From NCBI RefSeq assembly GCF_036324505.1, contig NC_086366.1, positions 4,414,427 through 4,478,426 on the forward strand: a DNA stretch of 64,000 nucleotides. Direction: 5' to 3'. A program made the translations under genes and the position numbers. This document shows, in pieces, positions 37,138 to 49,777 of this stretch (its first letter is position 1; each line of letters begins with the position of its first letter). A model generated the notes under the pieces. That model was not told where the DNA came from. It searched no databases and saw only the letters and a program-made list of their open reading frames with translations. The DNA comes from Eleginops maclovinus. Its lineage: Eukaryota; Chordata; Actinopteri; Perciformes; Eleginopidae.

Positions 37138-38351
37138 CACTAAACACAGACGTACAGTTGTGCTTGTGTTTGCTTTGTGGGGATTCCACTTGTGTTGCAG
37201 CATTTAGGATGAGTCTTTATGGCTCTTTTATTGGGAAATGAGAGGACATTATCCTGCGAGAGAAAACATCTCTAGGTACAGGCATTAGTAACCATGGAGA
37301 TGTGCCCGTCCATAGCACCTCCGACACTATTCAATACTGTATGACGTTTTGTGATTGTAAAATTGAACAGTTTCAGCATCTGGAACCTCTGCCAGAGTCT
37401 ATAGGAGGCGATGGATCGGTCAGCATTCTGGTGTCTATTTAAACAGCTGAGGCTTTTTAAATGAAATTGATCGGATATATTATTCACATGTTTTTCAAAA
37501 TGTTCTGCACAGAAAAAGGAAACCCTGCCTACAGTCACATAAGGAAATTTGATTAGCTTCCTTCTGAATTTTATTAAAATGTTATTCAAAAGATTGAATA
37601 AACACAATAACTTGTGTTTACTAACTCTTCAATAAGAAGAAACCACAACTTGCTTTAAGCTCTTATTGGCACGTAATTGTTTAAAGGGGCCCTATTATGA
37701 TCATTTTCAGGTTTCATATTAGTATGTTGTGCCTCTCCATGCTTTAATGTTCAAAAAGCTCTTTATTTTTCTCATACTGCCTGTGCTGCAGCACCTCTTT
37801 TCACCCTCTGTCTGAAACCAGAGCCCAGTCTGCTCTGATTGGCCATCTAGCCAGCTCTGTTGTGATTGGTCAACCACTTAGAAATGCCCTGCCCCTTAGG
37901 CTATCACGTACAATGTGTTGGAGTGCTAGCTAATAGAAGTGCAAGAGTTAGATTGTGATGTCACTATGTTAGGAAGTAAACAAAGGAGGAGGGGGGAGTG
38001 TGTGGAGAAAACTCCCTCTGGAGAGAACTTTGGGATTATAGCGTTTGTAGACCATTTACATGCACAAAAACCTTTATAACACACTACAGGAAACGGGGGG
38101 GAAAGCAAAATCAGGCCTCTTTAAAATAATGTGACAACTTCCACATTTCAAAAGGAAAACCCAATCCTAAATTATTGCTCAACTCCCTGTCGCAGCAGCT
38201 TTGTGTGAGTTAGTGGTCTGTTCCTTACTTGTGTGGCTGTTGAAATGTGCAAAGTTAGCAAAACTGGAGCTGGCGGCGGCGTTCATGTTGGGCGGGGCAG
38301 CAAAGATGTCTCCACCCAGGTCGCTGAGGAGGTCAAACCTCTTGTCGTGGA

Positions 38352-38383
<32 letters not shown>

Positions 38384-41300
38384 CTCTGTCCACGGCTCAC
38401 CACTGGAGACTGGTGCAGATAAGAGATGTTAGAGAGCTAAAAAGATGTAGATGTTTCAGTATGAATAAAGGTGTACTTGAACACGTTTTCAAGGGGTATG
38501 CATTCATATAAAAAGCAATGGGAAGGAAAGATGAAATCAGTGTCAGTGGGAACATTTAGACATTGAAAACAGGAAGAAACCTTTAAAAATGTAAAAAAAT
38601 CAAAGTTGTTTTTAATTAATTTGTCAGATGTCACCAGCCCTTCATTTGTTTCTGACAGCAGCAACAAATCCACTTAAATCTCACCTGGTTAGGGGGGGTG
38701 TTCTTGTTGAGGTGTAGGGAGGGGGCAGACTCCCCCAGCAGGGATTTGAGTGGTCTGACCTCGGGGGTGCTGCTGGTGCTGCTGTTGGAGGAGCCGGAGG
38801 CATGGACGGAGGCCACGGACTTGGCCTGCTCTGGAGGAACGTACCTGGGAAAGATGGGGAGGGTTACTTTAAAAATGTACTCTAGTTACCTATTAAAAAA
38901 AAGCATAAAAATACAAGTAATAATTACTTTCTGTTGCTCTTGGATTACGTCAATATCAAATGCACTATGATTTAGATGGATTTGACCTTATACTATAAAT
39001 GTAAAACAACAGAACAATGTCTCCATAGAAAAGAAGAAACCAAGATATTATAGGAACAAAAATGTGTCCTCTACTCAGATGTTATTTGTATGAAAGCCTG
39101 CCCTTCATTAAGCATATTCAGTAGTCTACACACCAACAATGAAGTGAGCACATACTACAGTTTAAAAAAGCAGAAATGAAATCTGAGCTGACGGAAAATT
39201 CTGTTTTAGTTTAACACTACAGTTAAGTTCACACTCACTATTTTATGAACCTTCTGAATTAAAAACAGGACAAATGAACCAAAGAAAGAGAAAACCATAA
39301 AGCAGATTCTGATTCACAAGATAACAAGATATGACATGACCGAGTGTTTCCAAAATAAGGCTGTGTTCAGTCTTGTTAAGCATTTTGCAAATCCAGGAAA
39401 TGATCATTTGGTTGGAGATGTGGTTCACAGCCAGCAGCCAGGTCAGTGTTACAGGGGAATGGTCCATGTGAAAAGTCAAAACTGCAGGAAATGGTTTCAT
39501 GTTGAGACACGCCCGCTCATTACTCCAGCGCCAGAGAACGAACAGTCAGAGCTCACAGAGGAAGAACTGCCTCAACAAATATGTGTGATAATCTAATGTA
39601 TATTGGAACAGTCTAATTGCAGAAACCACTTCTGAAGTATTTGCTTTGATGAGCAATCCCTACTTTGCATTTGACAGGCATGACAGGCCCTTGTTTGACT
39701 ACCATTTGAAATAACTGCTCTCAGTCACAACTGTGCTAAACCTCATCCATATTTCAGAACAATCATAACCCTGAGCAACAAGATCTTACACATAAAGCAG
39801 CTTGACTGTTGTGACCTACATTGTGTGTGCATTCAATACAGGCTCTCTGGTGTGTACTGTAGCTGGGGGCTCAATGCTACGAGCTGCCTGTGAGACAAAG
39901 AGCAGCTACGTGTCCGCGCAGTGCCAGAGAGGATCGCTCATATCTCCCACTGCCAGCTCGTAAAACTGACTTACCATCTCTTTTTCTCGTATTTCTCCTG
40001 AAGAAACTCCTTGACCTTCTGCGGTTCTCTGAAGTCTGGTATCGAGGTGCTTCTGTCATCATAGAGGCTGAGCCAGATCCGTTTACACACCTGGAGCAAA
40101 CACAGGGTGGAAGAACCAGTGAGTTTTATGGTAGAATATGACTGTGCAAGCCTGTCAACATTCATACTTAACCATTAAATCGTTAGGGAGAAAGTGGGAG
40201 AAAGAATTCAGAAGGTATGCCACGGATAAACACAGATTACATAGTTAATCATCCATGGAGTAGGAAGGGGCTGCAGTTTACCATTATTTCAATTATTGAT
40301 TCATTTTCTAGACTAACCTGTGAGGTGTTTGGTCGATAAAATGTCACGCCCAGTTTCTCAACGTTTAAGAAATATGTGTTTAAATGTGTTGTTTTTCCAG
40401 CCCAACACCCAAAAGACGTTTAGTTGAATATGAACTGAACTATAAGTCCCGCCCCCAGCTCCACACATCCATGGCTGTCCTTGTAGACATCTGTATGAAT
40501 TGTTATAAATAAGATATTGATATTTAAATAAGGGCGAAAAATATGATTTGTGAGGTCACAGTGAACTTTGATAACCAAAATGTCTTCAGGAGGTTTTGCT
40601 TAATTTAAAGATATTACATTTACCATAATAAAACAAAGGAGCAGAACATCTTTATATTTAAGAGGCAAAAAACTGCATTTTCCCAAAAAACTTGCATGAA
40701 AAATGAGACTTAAAATAATAAAAAGAATCCCCCGCTATTTAGGAACTTCCCCGCCTCTGTTGCTGATTGGCCGGATTAGTGTTGTGCCGCTCTGCCTGTT
40801 TGTCTTAGAATCAGGGCTAATGGACAGGCAACAGGCCGTGAAGAAATACTTGATTGAATTGCCAAAAGGTGTATTTGATTAGAATCGCTGACTCTACCTT
40901 GATTTCAACAGAGCGTTCATTTATACATTTCCAAGTTTCACTTTGCAAATCAGATAAGGTGGTCCATTACAGGTGAATGAGTGTTTACGTGGTGCCTGCA
41001 CAAACACATTTCTTGGCCCCATGATTGGAAACACATGCTCGACACAGCTCTTGTAGGTAAAACCTGTCCCAAGTCTAACCTTTCTTTGGCCTTTGGGTTT
41101 TTTGAAAGCATTCCTAAAGTATTTGCCTAATCCTCTAAAGACAGATTTATAAGCTTCATGCGTGTGTGTATAGGGTGCTGCATTGTAAATGAGGCTATGG
41201 TGCTGCAGGAGGTGGCTCTTGTGTTGTGTATAAGCTGTTGTTATTTCTTTAGCTGGATTTGCTGAACATGCAAGCTTAGTTTTTAATTAGTAAAATGTGC

Positions 41301-44300
41301 AAATGCTGAAAATATGAAAGCTGTGTGTCAAGCGCTCCCTGAGGAGAGACAAATGGCAAACTGAGGCCGGTAATATTTATACAGCAGACATAAAGAACGT
41401 ATGCATCAGCTTCAACCTTGAGTCTCCTGCCACGCCAGCTTTTAATAGGCTGATCTCCCCAGGTGGCAGCGCTCTAATTTTATACTCCGTTTACCAGAAA
41501 TGACCCGTGAATGAGCATGCACTCGGGTTCCTGTGTGGAGGACGCATTTGTGGTGCTACTCCAGTATGTATTTTATGCGTCACATGTTTGGGTGATTAAG
41601 TTCAATGCACCTTTTAATAGCAAGGCTGAAATTGAAATGGGAAATATGTGAGCAAGCAATTGACTACTTTTAATCCACAGAGCAACGAAAGATCCTCGTG
41701 AGTTTCTCGGTCTGATGAAAGCGTGTCAGGTAATTCACTCCAGTTCTGGTAAAGTCTCCACCAACAAATATCTGGGTCGTGTTCGGCTTTCTTCGCCGGC
41801 TTGTCAATAACTTTCTTTTCTTCACTATGTCCACAAATTCTGCTGCACACATGCTCACCTGCACTTTGCTTTCATCTGTGATCGTCCACCTTTTTTCTTT
41901 CACTTGGATTAGGACTTTTACCTTTGTTGTTCTTTTCTGATTGCCTTTAAAGCGTTTTTTGAGCACTGGGGAAATCTCTAAATCAATATGATGTATTCCT
42001 GTTCTTTGTCTTCTTGTTGAGGGTGGACAGGTAGCATACAATGAATATTAACAGGGGTCTGATGCTGGCCTGTGAAGCTCAACCAAGCAGCTGTAAAGCA
42101 AAACAAGAACACTAAATGTCTGAACAGAGCTGCAGGGTTGCATCACAACTCACTGTGGAGAAACCTTCCACATCAGTCTTTGGGGTAAAGGTTACTATAA
42201 AACATAGATTAAAACAGCCTTATGAAGACAAAACACTCACACGATTGTGATGCTTTGCATATCTTTAAAGGAAGGAGAGCTGACCTCAACCTTAACAACA
42301 ACAGGAAGTTCAATCCCCAGGTTTACCTCATTGCCGTGTTTCTGTAAGAACTCGATTTCCTGTTGCGTGAAGGTCGTCATGGAGATGGACTTGACTCTGT
42401 GCGGAGGGTTCAGTCCTCGTCTGTAGGTGGAGAAATTAATGAAAGGGTCAAGTTATTTTAAGACATCAGAGACACATTTCAGATCACACCTCTCTGGGTG
42501 AGGAGGTTTATTAAGTAACACACTGACTGGTTGGACAACATCGTGTGGCCCAATTCTGACAGAAGAATAAAGTGTATTTTTCAATAATACCTTAAGAGGG
42601 GCTTTGAGGGACAGGTCTTGAAGCCATATTATATTATATGGATGCACTTTATATATGTTTTACAGTCTTATCGGAATAGGAACCAGCTTACTTTATTTAT
42701 CCTGAAAGAAAAGTGGGTTTCGTGACATTTGACGTAATGACATGAAATAATTCAAACTAATCATAAAAATATATAAACCTAAATTAAAGAAATGTGATTA
42801 AATCTAAATAAATTATTATTATTTTAACAAAATTAGGAAGTTAAATTGTAATGTACAATAAAAGCATTGAAAAGTATCTAAATATAAGCAGTTGAGAAAA
42901 ACTGTGCACCTTGTGTTAGAATTTATAAACGATTTGACATTTTTTCCATTTTAAATGAATAAAATAAAGTCATATTTTATTAACATTAGGAAGGCAAATT
43001 AAAATGTCCATAAAAGATCAAATACAATTGAAAATATGTTTATAACCATAAGCATTTAAAGTAAAACTGTGCACTTTGTACAACAATATATAGTATAACA
43101 ATAGGTATACCTGTGCTACTATACTATGGTAAGGCCAACGTGGATTTAGACTCACGTCTCGCATAAAAAGGCCCCAATTATTACCCCCGTCTAATAATGG
43201 AAGGTTTATCTTCAGGTTTAGTTAGGGTGAGGTATTGTGAAGCGCTCTTTCCTACATTTAATTAATTTCTTTTGTGCTTGCCTAGCTTGAAACTCTCCAA
43301 GGTTGTGTGGTGGAGGAGTAATCCAGAAATAATTTAGAAAAAGAAAAGAAATGTCGAAAGTGACTTCACTCCTCACGGCCACAATTTGTTGCAGAGCTCC
43401 TGATAAACTCCTGATCCAGATCCAGACTGAGTGTGTTGTATTACAAGGACAACCACCAACTGGGAGTGTCATTAGCTCTGTATTAAACAGCATTCCCGAT
43501 AGGCTGAACAACCATTTGCTTTTTTCTCTTTTCATGTGGTGACATCTTACGGCACCTTTGGCCTGTCCTCAAGGCAGGAGTACCGTGTCACCCCCTTTGA
43601 GAACTACTTTTCTAGGAAATGGGATCCACAGTGTCACAATTACAAACACAATGTAATACACAGAAACGAGTTCGGTCCTAAAGGCGTTGAAATACGAGAC
43701 GAGATGCTGAATTATTCACTGCCGTTAGCCCCTACAGCACATGCTCTCATCTCTACCCTTTCCTTACACATGCAGCGAACAGCTGACTGGTACACACCGT
43801 GTTACACACCAGTGCGTCAGTTCACAGTGAAAAAACCAACAGAGGAAACAGGTGTGTACAATGACAGGAGCATTCATGCTTTTACAGGAAACATTCTATA
43901 TGTCGCTTTCTTATAATGCAGTAGATCAATGGCAGCGTATGGCTATTTCTACAGACAGACCTAAATAACTGGTTATGCCGCAAGGACTCCATAAACATAT
44001 TGGAAAACACTTTAATGACAGTGCTTTCATACAATATAAATATACAGTTATTTACTTACTGGTCCTACCATTGAAATAAAATAAATGGTAAACAAAACAA
44101 AAAAATCAACGTAAGTCAATTTAATGACATTTCAAATTAAAACATTCAAAATAAATGTTACATAGGGAAGAGCATCAGGGTCACATCGGATGTGTGTTTC
44201 TGTCTGAAAGGGATTCTTTTTTTGGAGTTCTAAGAAAAAAAGTCGGAATTCTGAGAAGAAAAAAATCGGATTCTTAGGAAAAAAAGTCGGAATTCTGAGA

Positions 44301-47300
44301 TAAAAAGGGCAGATCAAAGTCTTATTTCTGAGAAAAATGTGATATCAGAACTCAAAACTGAATTTCACATTGTGTTCAGATCTCAAAAAGAATTTCCCAT
44401 AGGGCCCCGGATCCCCTTCTGTAGTTACAGGCGTAGGTGGAGTGTTGCTTAAGTGTTCAATGTCAGAAGCAAATGTATAAAAAGTATCTGAACAAAAACA
44501 GAACCCAGTAACTCTGTGTTTTTTAGTTCAAATGTGTGTAGAGAGTCTAATGTAGAGCCATGGAGATTAATGTAGGTCAGATACAAGGAGAAAGCTCCAT
44601 CGCCTCAAGGTCTAGATTTGATGACAGCATCTCTCCCAGTTTTTCTATAAAAGGATTTTTTTGTTGATTATATAATGTATTCTAATTAACTGTGGCAATG
44701 AAATAAAACTACAAGGGCACAGCACAGACATCTGCAAGGGCAAAATGTCGTATTGCAATTCTAATAAAGGACATTTTTATTAAGTATATTTGAGTATCTG
44801 CCCTTTAATTTGAAACCACTGCAAAATTAAAGGGTTTTATTTGGGGAAATCCTGCCTAGAAAACAAATGAAAACCGGCCCAGATGAGTTCAACACATATT
44901 TTCTGTGTACCTTGTTTCTTTGACAATCTTTCCCCATCTTTTCAAAGTCTTATCCACAAGCAGGCGTTGCAAAAAGGGACTCATCCTATTATCAGGGTGG
45001 CTTTTCATCCAGCTGCTGCAGTGCACAATATAACTGTCAGCTGATTCATGTGTGCTGGATTCAAGTCTGGTACTGAGCCCAGCAACACAATGTTATGGTC
45101 CAACAGTCCCACACACTCTGTTGCCAAAACAAGCCTTTTAATTGTGACAGGTTCAGTGACAGCAGACTTTAAATATCAACAGCGATTATTAATTAGGTAA
45201 AATACAGAATGTTTAAAATGGTGTCTGACATCACAACGCTGTACCAACGGCTGTAACGATTTCATTGAACCTCTGCTCAGACCTTGGTGCCAAGTTAATG
45301 TATTTTCAGATCCTGTCTACTGGGGAGCAAAGTGTATCAGAAAATAGTATCACATGTTGCACCGTAAAATAATTATGACCTCGCCGCTACTGAATTTTAG
45401 ACCAGCTCAGCCGGCAAAACTCATTTGCATACTGGTAGAGCTCCAGGGTGAGAGAAACTGGCAACAGATGAGAGAGGCTATGCTTCACTTTGCTGAATAA
45501 CTATCTACAAAAACATTATTTTACACCATCGACCGCAACTTAAAGCGACCCTGTTACACTCATATTTGTATTTCATCCCTCTACTGGGACATGTCTCCAT
45601 GCTTTAATGTTCAAAAAGCTCTTTACTTTTCCATACTGCCTGTGCTGCAGCACCTCAAGTCACCCTCTGTCTGAAACCAGAGCCCAGTCTGCTCTGATTG
45701 GTTAGCTGGCCGACTGTTTGGTTTGGTCAACCACTTAGAAATGTCTCGCCCCTTAGCCTAGCACGTACGTACAATGAGTTGGAGCGCTAGCCAACAGAAG
45801 AGCCAGTGTCACTATGTTACAGATGTAAACAAAAGAAGTCCAGTGGAAGCAGGGGGGGGGGGGGGGGGGGGGGCAGGGATTCTAGCTTTAGCAGACCATT
45901 TACATGCATACAAACTATAACACACTACAAGGAAGGGAAAACCTCAAGCAGCATATTAGGGCCCCTTTAAGTTAGTCCCTTTTACAACAGAATGCCATTT
46001 TTTAAGTAGAATTTGTCACTATCAAATCAGCATTCACGCCAGATAAACGACCTTCAGTGTATCAGCCAACAGACCTTTAGACACCACACCCCCCCTCCCT
46101 GCTTGAGTCATGTCACTGCTGGCGCCCTGCTTACTTAATAATACTTAGTTCAAGAGGGGCGCCTTCCTGCTGTGGGCAACTCTCCAGAAAGAGACATTGT
46201 GAGTGGTGTTCCTCCTGGGCAGGCCTCCACCTTGATAAGGAATGTGTTTACATAGCGGATTCCAACTCCACCCATTAAACAACCACAACTATGGGTGGGG
46301 GGGGTAAGTTGTTTTGTGGTAAGCTTTAGTTGTGACCCTGCTATCACCCCTTGACATTTAAACACTGCAAAGAATATGAAGAGAGAAAGACAAACCACTA
46401 AATTAAAATCCCTTAACAGTTGAATGTCCTGTTTAAGACTGCGTATGAATCAGCAACAATCCTGAGATTCATAAAAGAGCTGGTATTCAAGACTGTAACC
46501 AAAACAAAACATCAAGTCTAAGCATGAACTCTTCGCTCGCATTGCCTTTGCAACACTAGAGGTAAGAGTAAAGAGAACGGCAGAAGACAGTGAACTCTCT
46601 GCCACTTCCTGCGGCACATAAAAACAAATGCTGCTGATGTAGCAGCGCAGTGGGGCCAAACCATTTCCTGAGCCTACAATCACACCGGGTTTCCTGAAAC
46701 ATCAGTCACACGGTCACACTCTGCTTCTTTCAACAATTCAACACAAAGTGTATTGACTTCATAAAAAGAGAGTGTGAAAGACAACAGGGGATTGTGATCT
46801 GAAGCTATTAAAGAACTCATTTAACTCTCTTTACAGACTTTAATACCACAGGGTGAGCAGATGGGGAAATTCACAGTGGAGTCCCCCCCCAACAGAATCA
46901 GCAAACACACAACCAATGTGATTCTTTTCAACGCCACGGAAAATAACCTTCATGTTGAGCGGACACAGCTGAAACTGTTTGTACAGATTAAGGTCACAGA
47001 GCAAGTCAAACAGGGGCTTTATCTTATGCAAAGTCTCAAAAACAAATAGCGTAGTATTTCTGTTCCTGTGCTGACTAATACAACTAAAAAAGGTCATCAG
47101 TGGGTAAGCTACATATTCTTTCCCTTTCCCCCTGCAACATTATTAGAATAACCATTCGTCGGAAATGGAAGGTGATTTCCATAAAGCATTTAGAGGGCAA
47201 GCTGCTGACTGTGTGAATGAGCAGAACAGGATGGAGAGAGGAACAGATTATTGAGTTACCTGCTAATTGTCCACCGCTAATTCACTGTTATTAAATGTAC

Positions 47301-49777
47301 TCAACTGCAAAGGCTTATGATTTGTAGTTTATGACGTAAACCAAGGTAAACTCTTAGGGAGGAAAGATGGCAAAAAGAGGACTTTAATACACTAATGATT
47401 GTGTAAACTAGACCTCATGGGTCCTGTCTTTGTTGCAAGACAGGTGTACAGGTGGAAAACAGAGCTGTGTGGTTTCAGCACTTCATGTCGGAGTGCATCA
47501 TTTGGTTTCCTGACAAGCAATTGATGCACTACCAAGAAAAAGCAGTATAATCCTCAAGAGTCTGCAGGGGATGCACAGATTAGCAAAATATCATGCAATA
47601 ACCATAATGTAAGGCTAGTATTCACTTTTTAATTGTGTCAGTTGAAAAAGACGACAATCCTTCTGAAAATGCGTCATCAATCACATATACCGTAAAAACA
47701 TTAACTTTTGAACATCCAATAAGAAGACAGCTATACTGAATTGGGATATCTTTGGAGGCATAAGAAGAAATGGATTGGAATTCTCCACTAATCCCAAATC
47801 CAGAGCTACAGATGCTTGGTTACACAACTGCACAGCCACGCTTTGAGTCAGACACACACTTCCTAAAGTCAAAACATCCACTGAGGCCACACAGACACTA
47901 TCAAAGCTGAGCTGCTGAAATGAGTGCATTGGCACACAACAGATCTTGGGGTCAGCCAGGTTTTAAAAAGTATTGTTGGGGTTTGTGTCTGTCAGATATA
48001 ATCTAGGAATAGATTACATGACCAAATGCGATTGATGATGACAATACTGGTGTTGCATTATCTGCAGCATCTCCATGTCAGGGTCCTTTCCCACGCCCCA
48101 GTTGCTACCATCATTTCACATAAAGCAACGTGAACACTTTATTGAAATCAAACTGATCGTATCTGTTTATAATGACCAGTGGCGGGAAGAACATTTACTC
48201 AAGCTAGTACTATTTTCACATACTTCTACTCTTACGTTGTGGAACATTTATTGTACTTTTAACTCCACTACATTTATTTAACACTCATAGTTGCATATAA
48301 AACATTTTAAAATGATATAATGCAGTATGTTACTACAAATATAAATGTATTAAAAAATGAGAAATCACTTATTACTCTAAAATATCTAATACTTTCAAAA
48401 CAGCCTTGGTGCATAATGGGTACGTTCACTTTTGATGCTTTAAGTCTATTTAGCCGGCAAAACTTTCACTTCTAATTAATAATTTTCAGACAAAAATAGT
48501 TCTACTTTTACTCAAGTAAAGGATCTACTTCCACTACTGGTAATAAAAAACGTACATAAATCCCTGTTTAATAATCAGGCCATTTAAAAGTGTGACGTCA
48601 TGCTTGTGTCTCGGTATGCTGGGGATTTGGGCCATCAGAACTAAATCAATTAGCTCCGTCACAAGGCGGTGCCTCTAAACGTTGCCAGGCAGCAACTGGT
48701 AGCGGCAGCTGGCTACTGGCTTATCTTTAGAACCTAGCTTGCAAGTGTCACATAAGTTCACCGGCCATCATTGGAAGCTAAAGTTAGCTAGCATCCAGAG
48801 GTGGAAGAAGTACTCAGATCTTGGACTTAAAGTAGAAATACCAGAGTGTAGAAATACTCTGTTACAAGTGAAAGTCCTGCATTGGAAATGTTCCTAATAA
48901 TTAGCATTACAAAAAACGTTAAATAGTCATTCTGCAGATTGGCCCATTTCAGAATAATATATAATCTTTTTTTTTAAATTCTAATTATTGAAGCTAGTGA
49001 AGGTACAGCTAGTTTCGAGGACTTTTTATACTGCAGAGGTGCTTTTCAAATTTGACTACAGGTGTTGATTATATTTCATATCATTAATACATATCTGTCA
49101 GATAACATATACTTTAATGATCCCAACTTGGGACATGGTTTCGTCACAGCAGCATAGATAAGACATTGCACATGAATTAGAGGTAAATAAAGTACAATAT
49201 AAAATAAAATAATAAATATAAAACAATTAATAATATATATATATATATATTTTTTAAAGGTATGACATAATTGTAGTGGAGTTGAAGTAAAAAGTAGCAA
49301 CAAAAACAAATGGAACACTTAAGTTAAATACTAGTACCTCAAAATTGTACTGAAGTACAGTACTTGAGGGTATCTACTTACTTACTTTTCACCACTGTTA
49401 GCATATAGTCGTGGTTGCTACATTAGCGTGCTAACACTGACACATCCCTGCACCCCGCCCAACACATCAGACAATGTCAAGACAGATAAACTCTCACTGC
49501 TGGATACCTCTCTACCGTTAGCTCTGTGGCTAACAGGCTTCCGTATGGAGCTGAAGCTACCAATATCGTGTGCTGCGCCATGTCTAAAGCTAAGGTCACT
49601 TGTAACTTACAGGATGCCGGAGCAGGAGGTGCACACGAAGGATGCCACAGTCATGTTGGCATAGGTTGGGCCGCGCTGGTCGCAGTCAAAGCACTTTCTG
49701 TTGGGAGGCAAACTCGTCATTTCTCTCAGCATCTTCAGGTGTTTCTCCTCCTGTTTTCGTTTCGCACTCGCCGCCAT
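28857..49777 (-). CDS. agfg1: AGFG1, ArfGAP with FG repeats
   Basis: AGFG1 (Hrb/RIP) is an ArfGAP-domain clathrin adaptor involved in endocytic vesicle traffic, with Phe-Gly and NPF motifs. The 13 exons on - are 49611-49777, 42327-42420, 39975-40090, 38685-38844, 38229-38409, 36693-36812, 32837-33052, 32157-32334, 31877-31956, 31054-31167, 30112-30264, 29595-29689 and 28857-28916. Phases agree throughout, giving 577 aa (human 562). The N-terminus MAASAKRKQEEKHLKML precedes a C4 zinc finger (Cys29, 32, 49, 52) and the ArfGAP domain, residues about 10-135. Next come TPEVRPLKSLLG, a Gln tract in exon 5, FANFAHF/FANFDAF motifs, two DKYAAL/DRYAALAELD motifs, and NPF motifs ending in STNPFL. Intron 1 is 7.2 kb. 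The reading frame is intact. Confidence 0.95.
29281..29480. repeat. Dispersed fish repeat fragment, part 1
   Basis: TTTATTTATAGAGCGCTTTTC, then an AAAAGGTGAGTTTTGA block, resembles a common fish interspersed repeat. The apparent continuation is at 29840-30000. Confidence 0.4.
29840..30000. repeat. Dispersed fish repeat fragment, part 2
   Basis: GGGAGTTTGCTCCAGATATT, TGAACGCTGCTTCTCC and TGGTTTTGACACTGG look like the distal half of the same repeat type as 29281-29480. agfg1 exon 12 lies between the two pieces. Confidence 0.4.
33053..34075. other. agfg1 intron 6, left part: nothing recognised
   Basis: This is AT-rich intron without ORFs of note. A 44-nt exon-like segment further on in the same intron (34937-34980) does not keep frame. 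Confidence 0.5.
34076..34538 (-). mobile_element. TIR element family 2, copy 2 (463 bp)
   Basis: It starts AGAGTGGTGCAGTGATGACG; its other end in reverse is AGAGTGGTGCAGGAATGAGT, so it has inverted termini of about 18 bp. The interior is homologous to 11586-12092. No coding capacity and no clear target duplication. Confidence 0.7.
35574..35963 (-). mobile_element. TTAA-ended MITE, copy H
   Basis: TTAAAGAGGACCTATTCTGC is at one end and AAGGCCTGTTTAA at the other, with the complete family core in reverse orientation. In an agfg1 intron. Confidence 0.85.
37075..37136. repeat. (TG)n microsatellite
   Basis: This is a 62-bp perfect TG array in an agfg1 intron. Shorter TG arrays occur at 32121-32140 and 35387-35410. 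Confidence 0.97.
37681..38124 (-). mobile_element. TTAA-ended MITE, copy I, full length
   Basis: At 444 bp it has both termini: TTAAAGGGGCCCTATTATGA and, in reverse, TTAAAGAGGCCTGATTTTGC. It is the best reference copy in the window. It has no ORF. Ends beginning AGRGG next to TTAA would fit a Kolobok-type or piggyBac-type target site; the superfamily is inferred. Confidence 0.88.
38349..38381. repeat. CAG-type tract coding polyglutamine in agfg1
   Basis: A CTG/CAG triplet run in agfg1 exon 5 encodes about nine consecutive Gln residues after SRGQS. It is likely length-polymorphic. Confidence 0.9.
40091..42326. other. agfg1 intron 2: no recognised gene
   Basis: A Lys/Arg-rich 123-residue open frame on - (41670-42041) has no recognisable motif and no exon structure, so I do not call it a gene. 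Otherwise AT-rich intron. Confidence 0.45.
45540..45970 (-). mobile_element. TTAA-ended MITE, copy J
   Basis: TTAAAGCGACCCTGTTACAC is at the left and TTAGGGCCCCTTTAA at the right, with the complete core reversed. An uninterrupted G22 run lies at 45852-45873 inside it. Confidence 0.85.
48177..48539. mobile_element. hAT-like MITE copy
   Basis: CAGTGGCGGGAAGAACATTT is at the left and ACTTCCACTACTG at the right. The flanking 8-mers ATAATGAC and GTAATAAA match only partly. Confidence 0.6.
48796..49397. mobile_element. hAT-like MITE, 602 bp
   Basis: The left end is CAGAGGTGGAAGAAGTACTC and the right end TACTTTTCACCACTG, an inverted pair. The flanks CTAGCATC and TTAGCATA agree at 6 of 8 positions, fitting an aged 8-bp target duplication. 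Confidence 0.7.

Larger units (their letters stand above)
42421..49610. other. agfg1 intron 1: repeats, no recognised gene
   Basis: This 7.2-kb intron contains an AATTCTGAC-type repeat (44195-44430), a MITE copy (45540-45970) and two hAT-like MITEs (48177-48539, 48796-49397). A 126-residue open frame on + at 43536-43916 is unassigned. Confidence 0.5.

Noticed and set aside
41670..42041. 123-residue Lys/Arg-rich open frame on - in agfg1 intron 2
   Set aside because: No recognisable domain and no exon-like boundaries consistent with agfg1.
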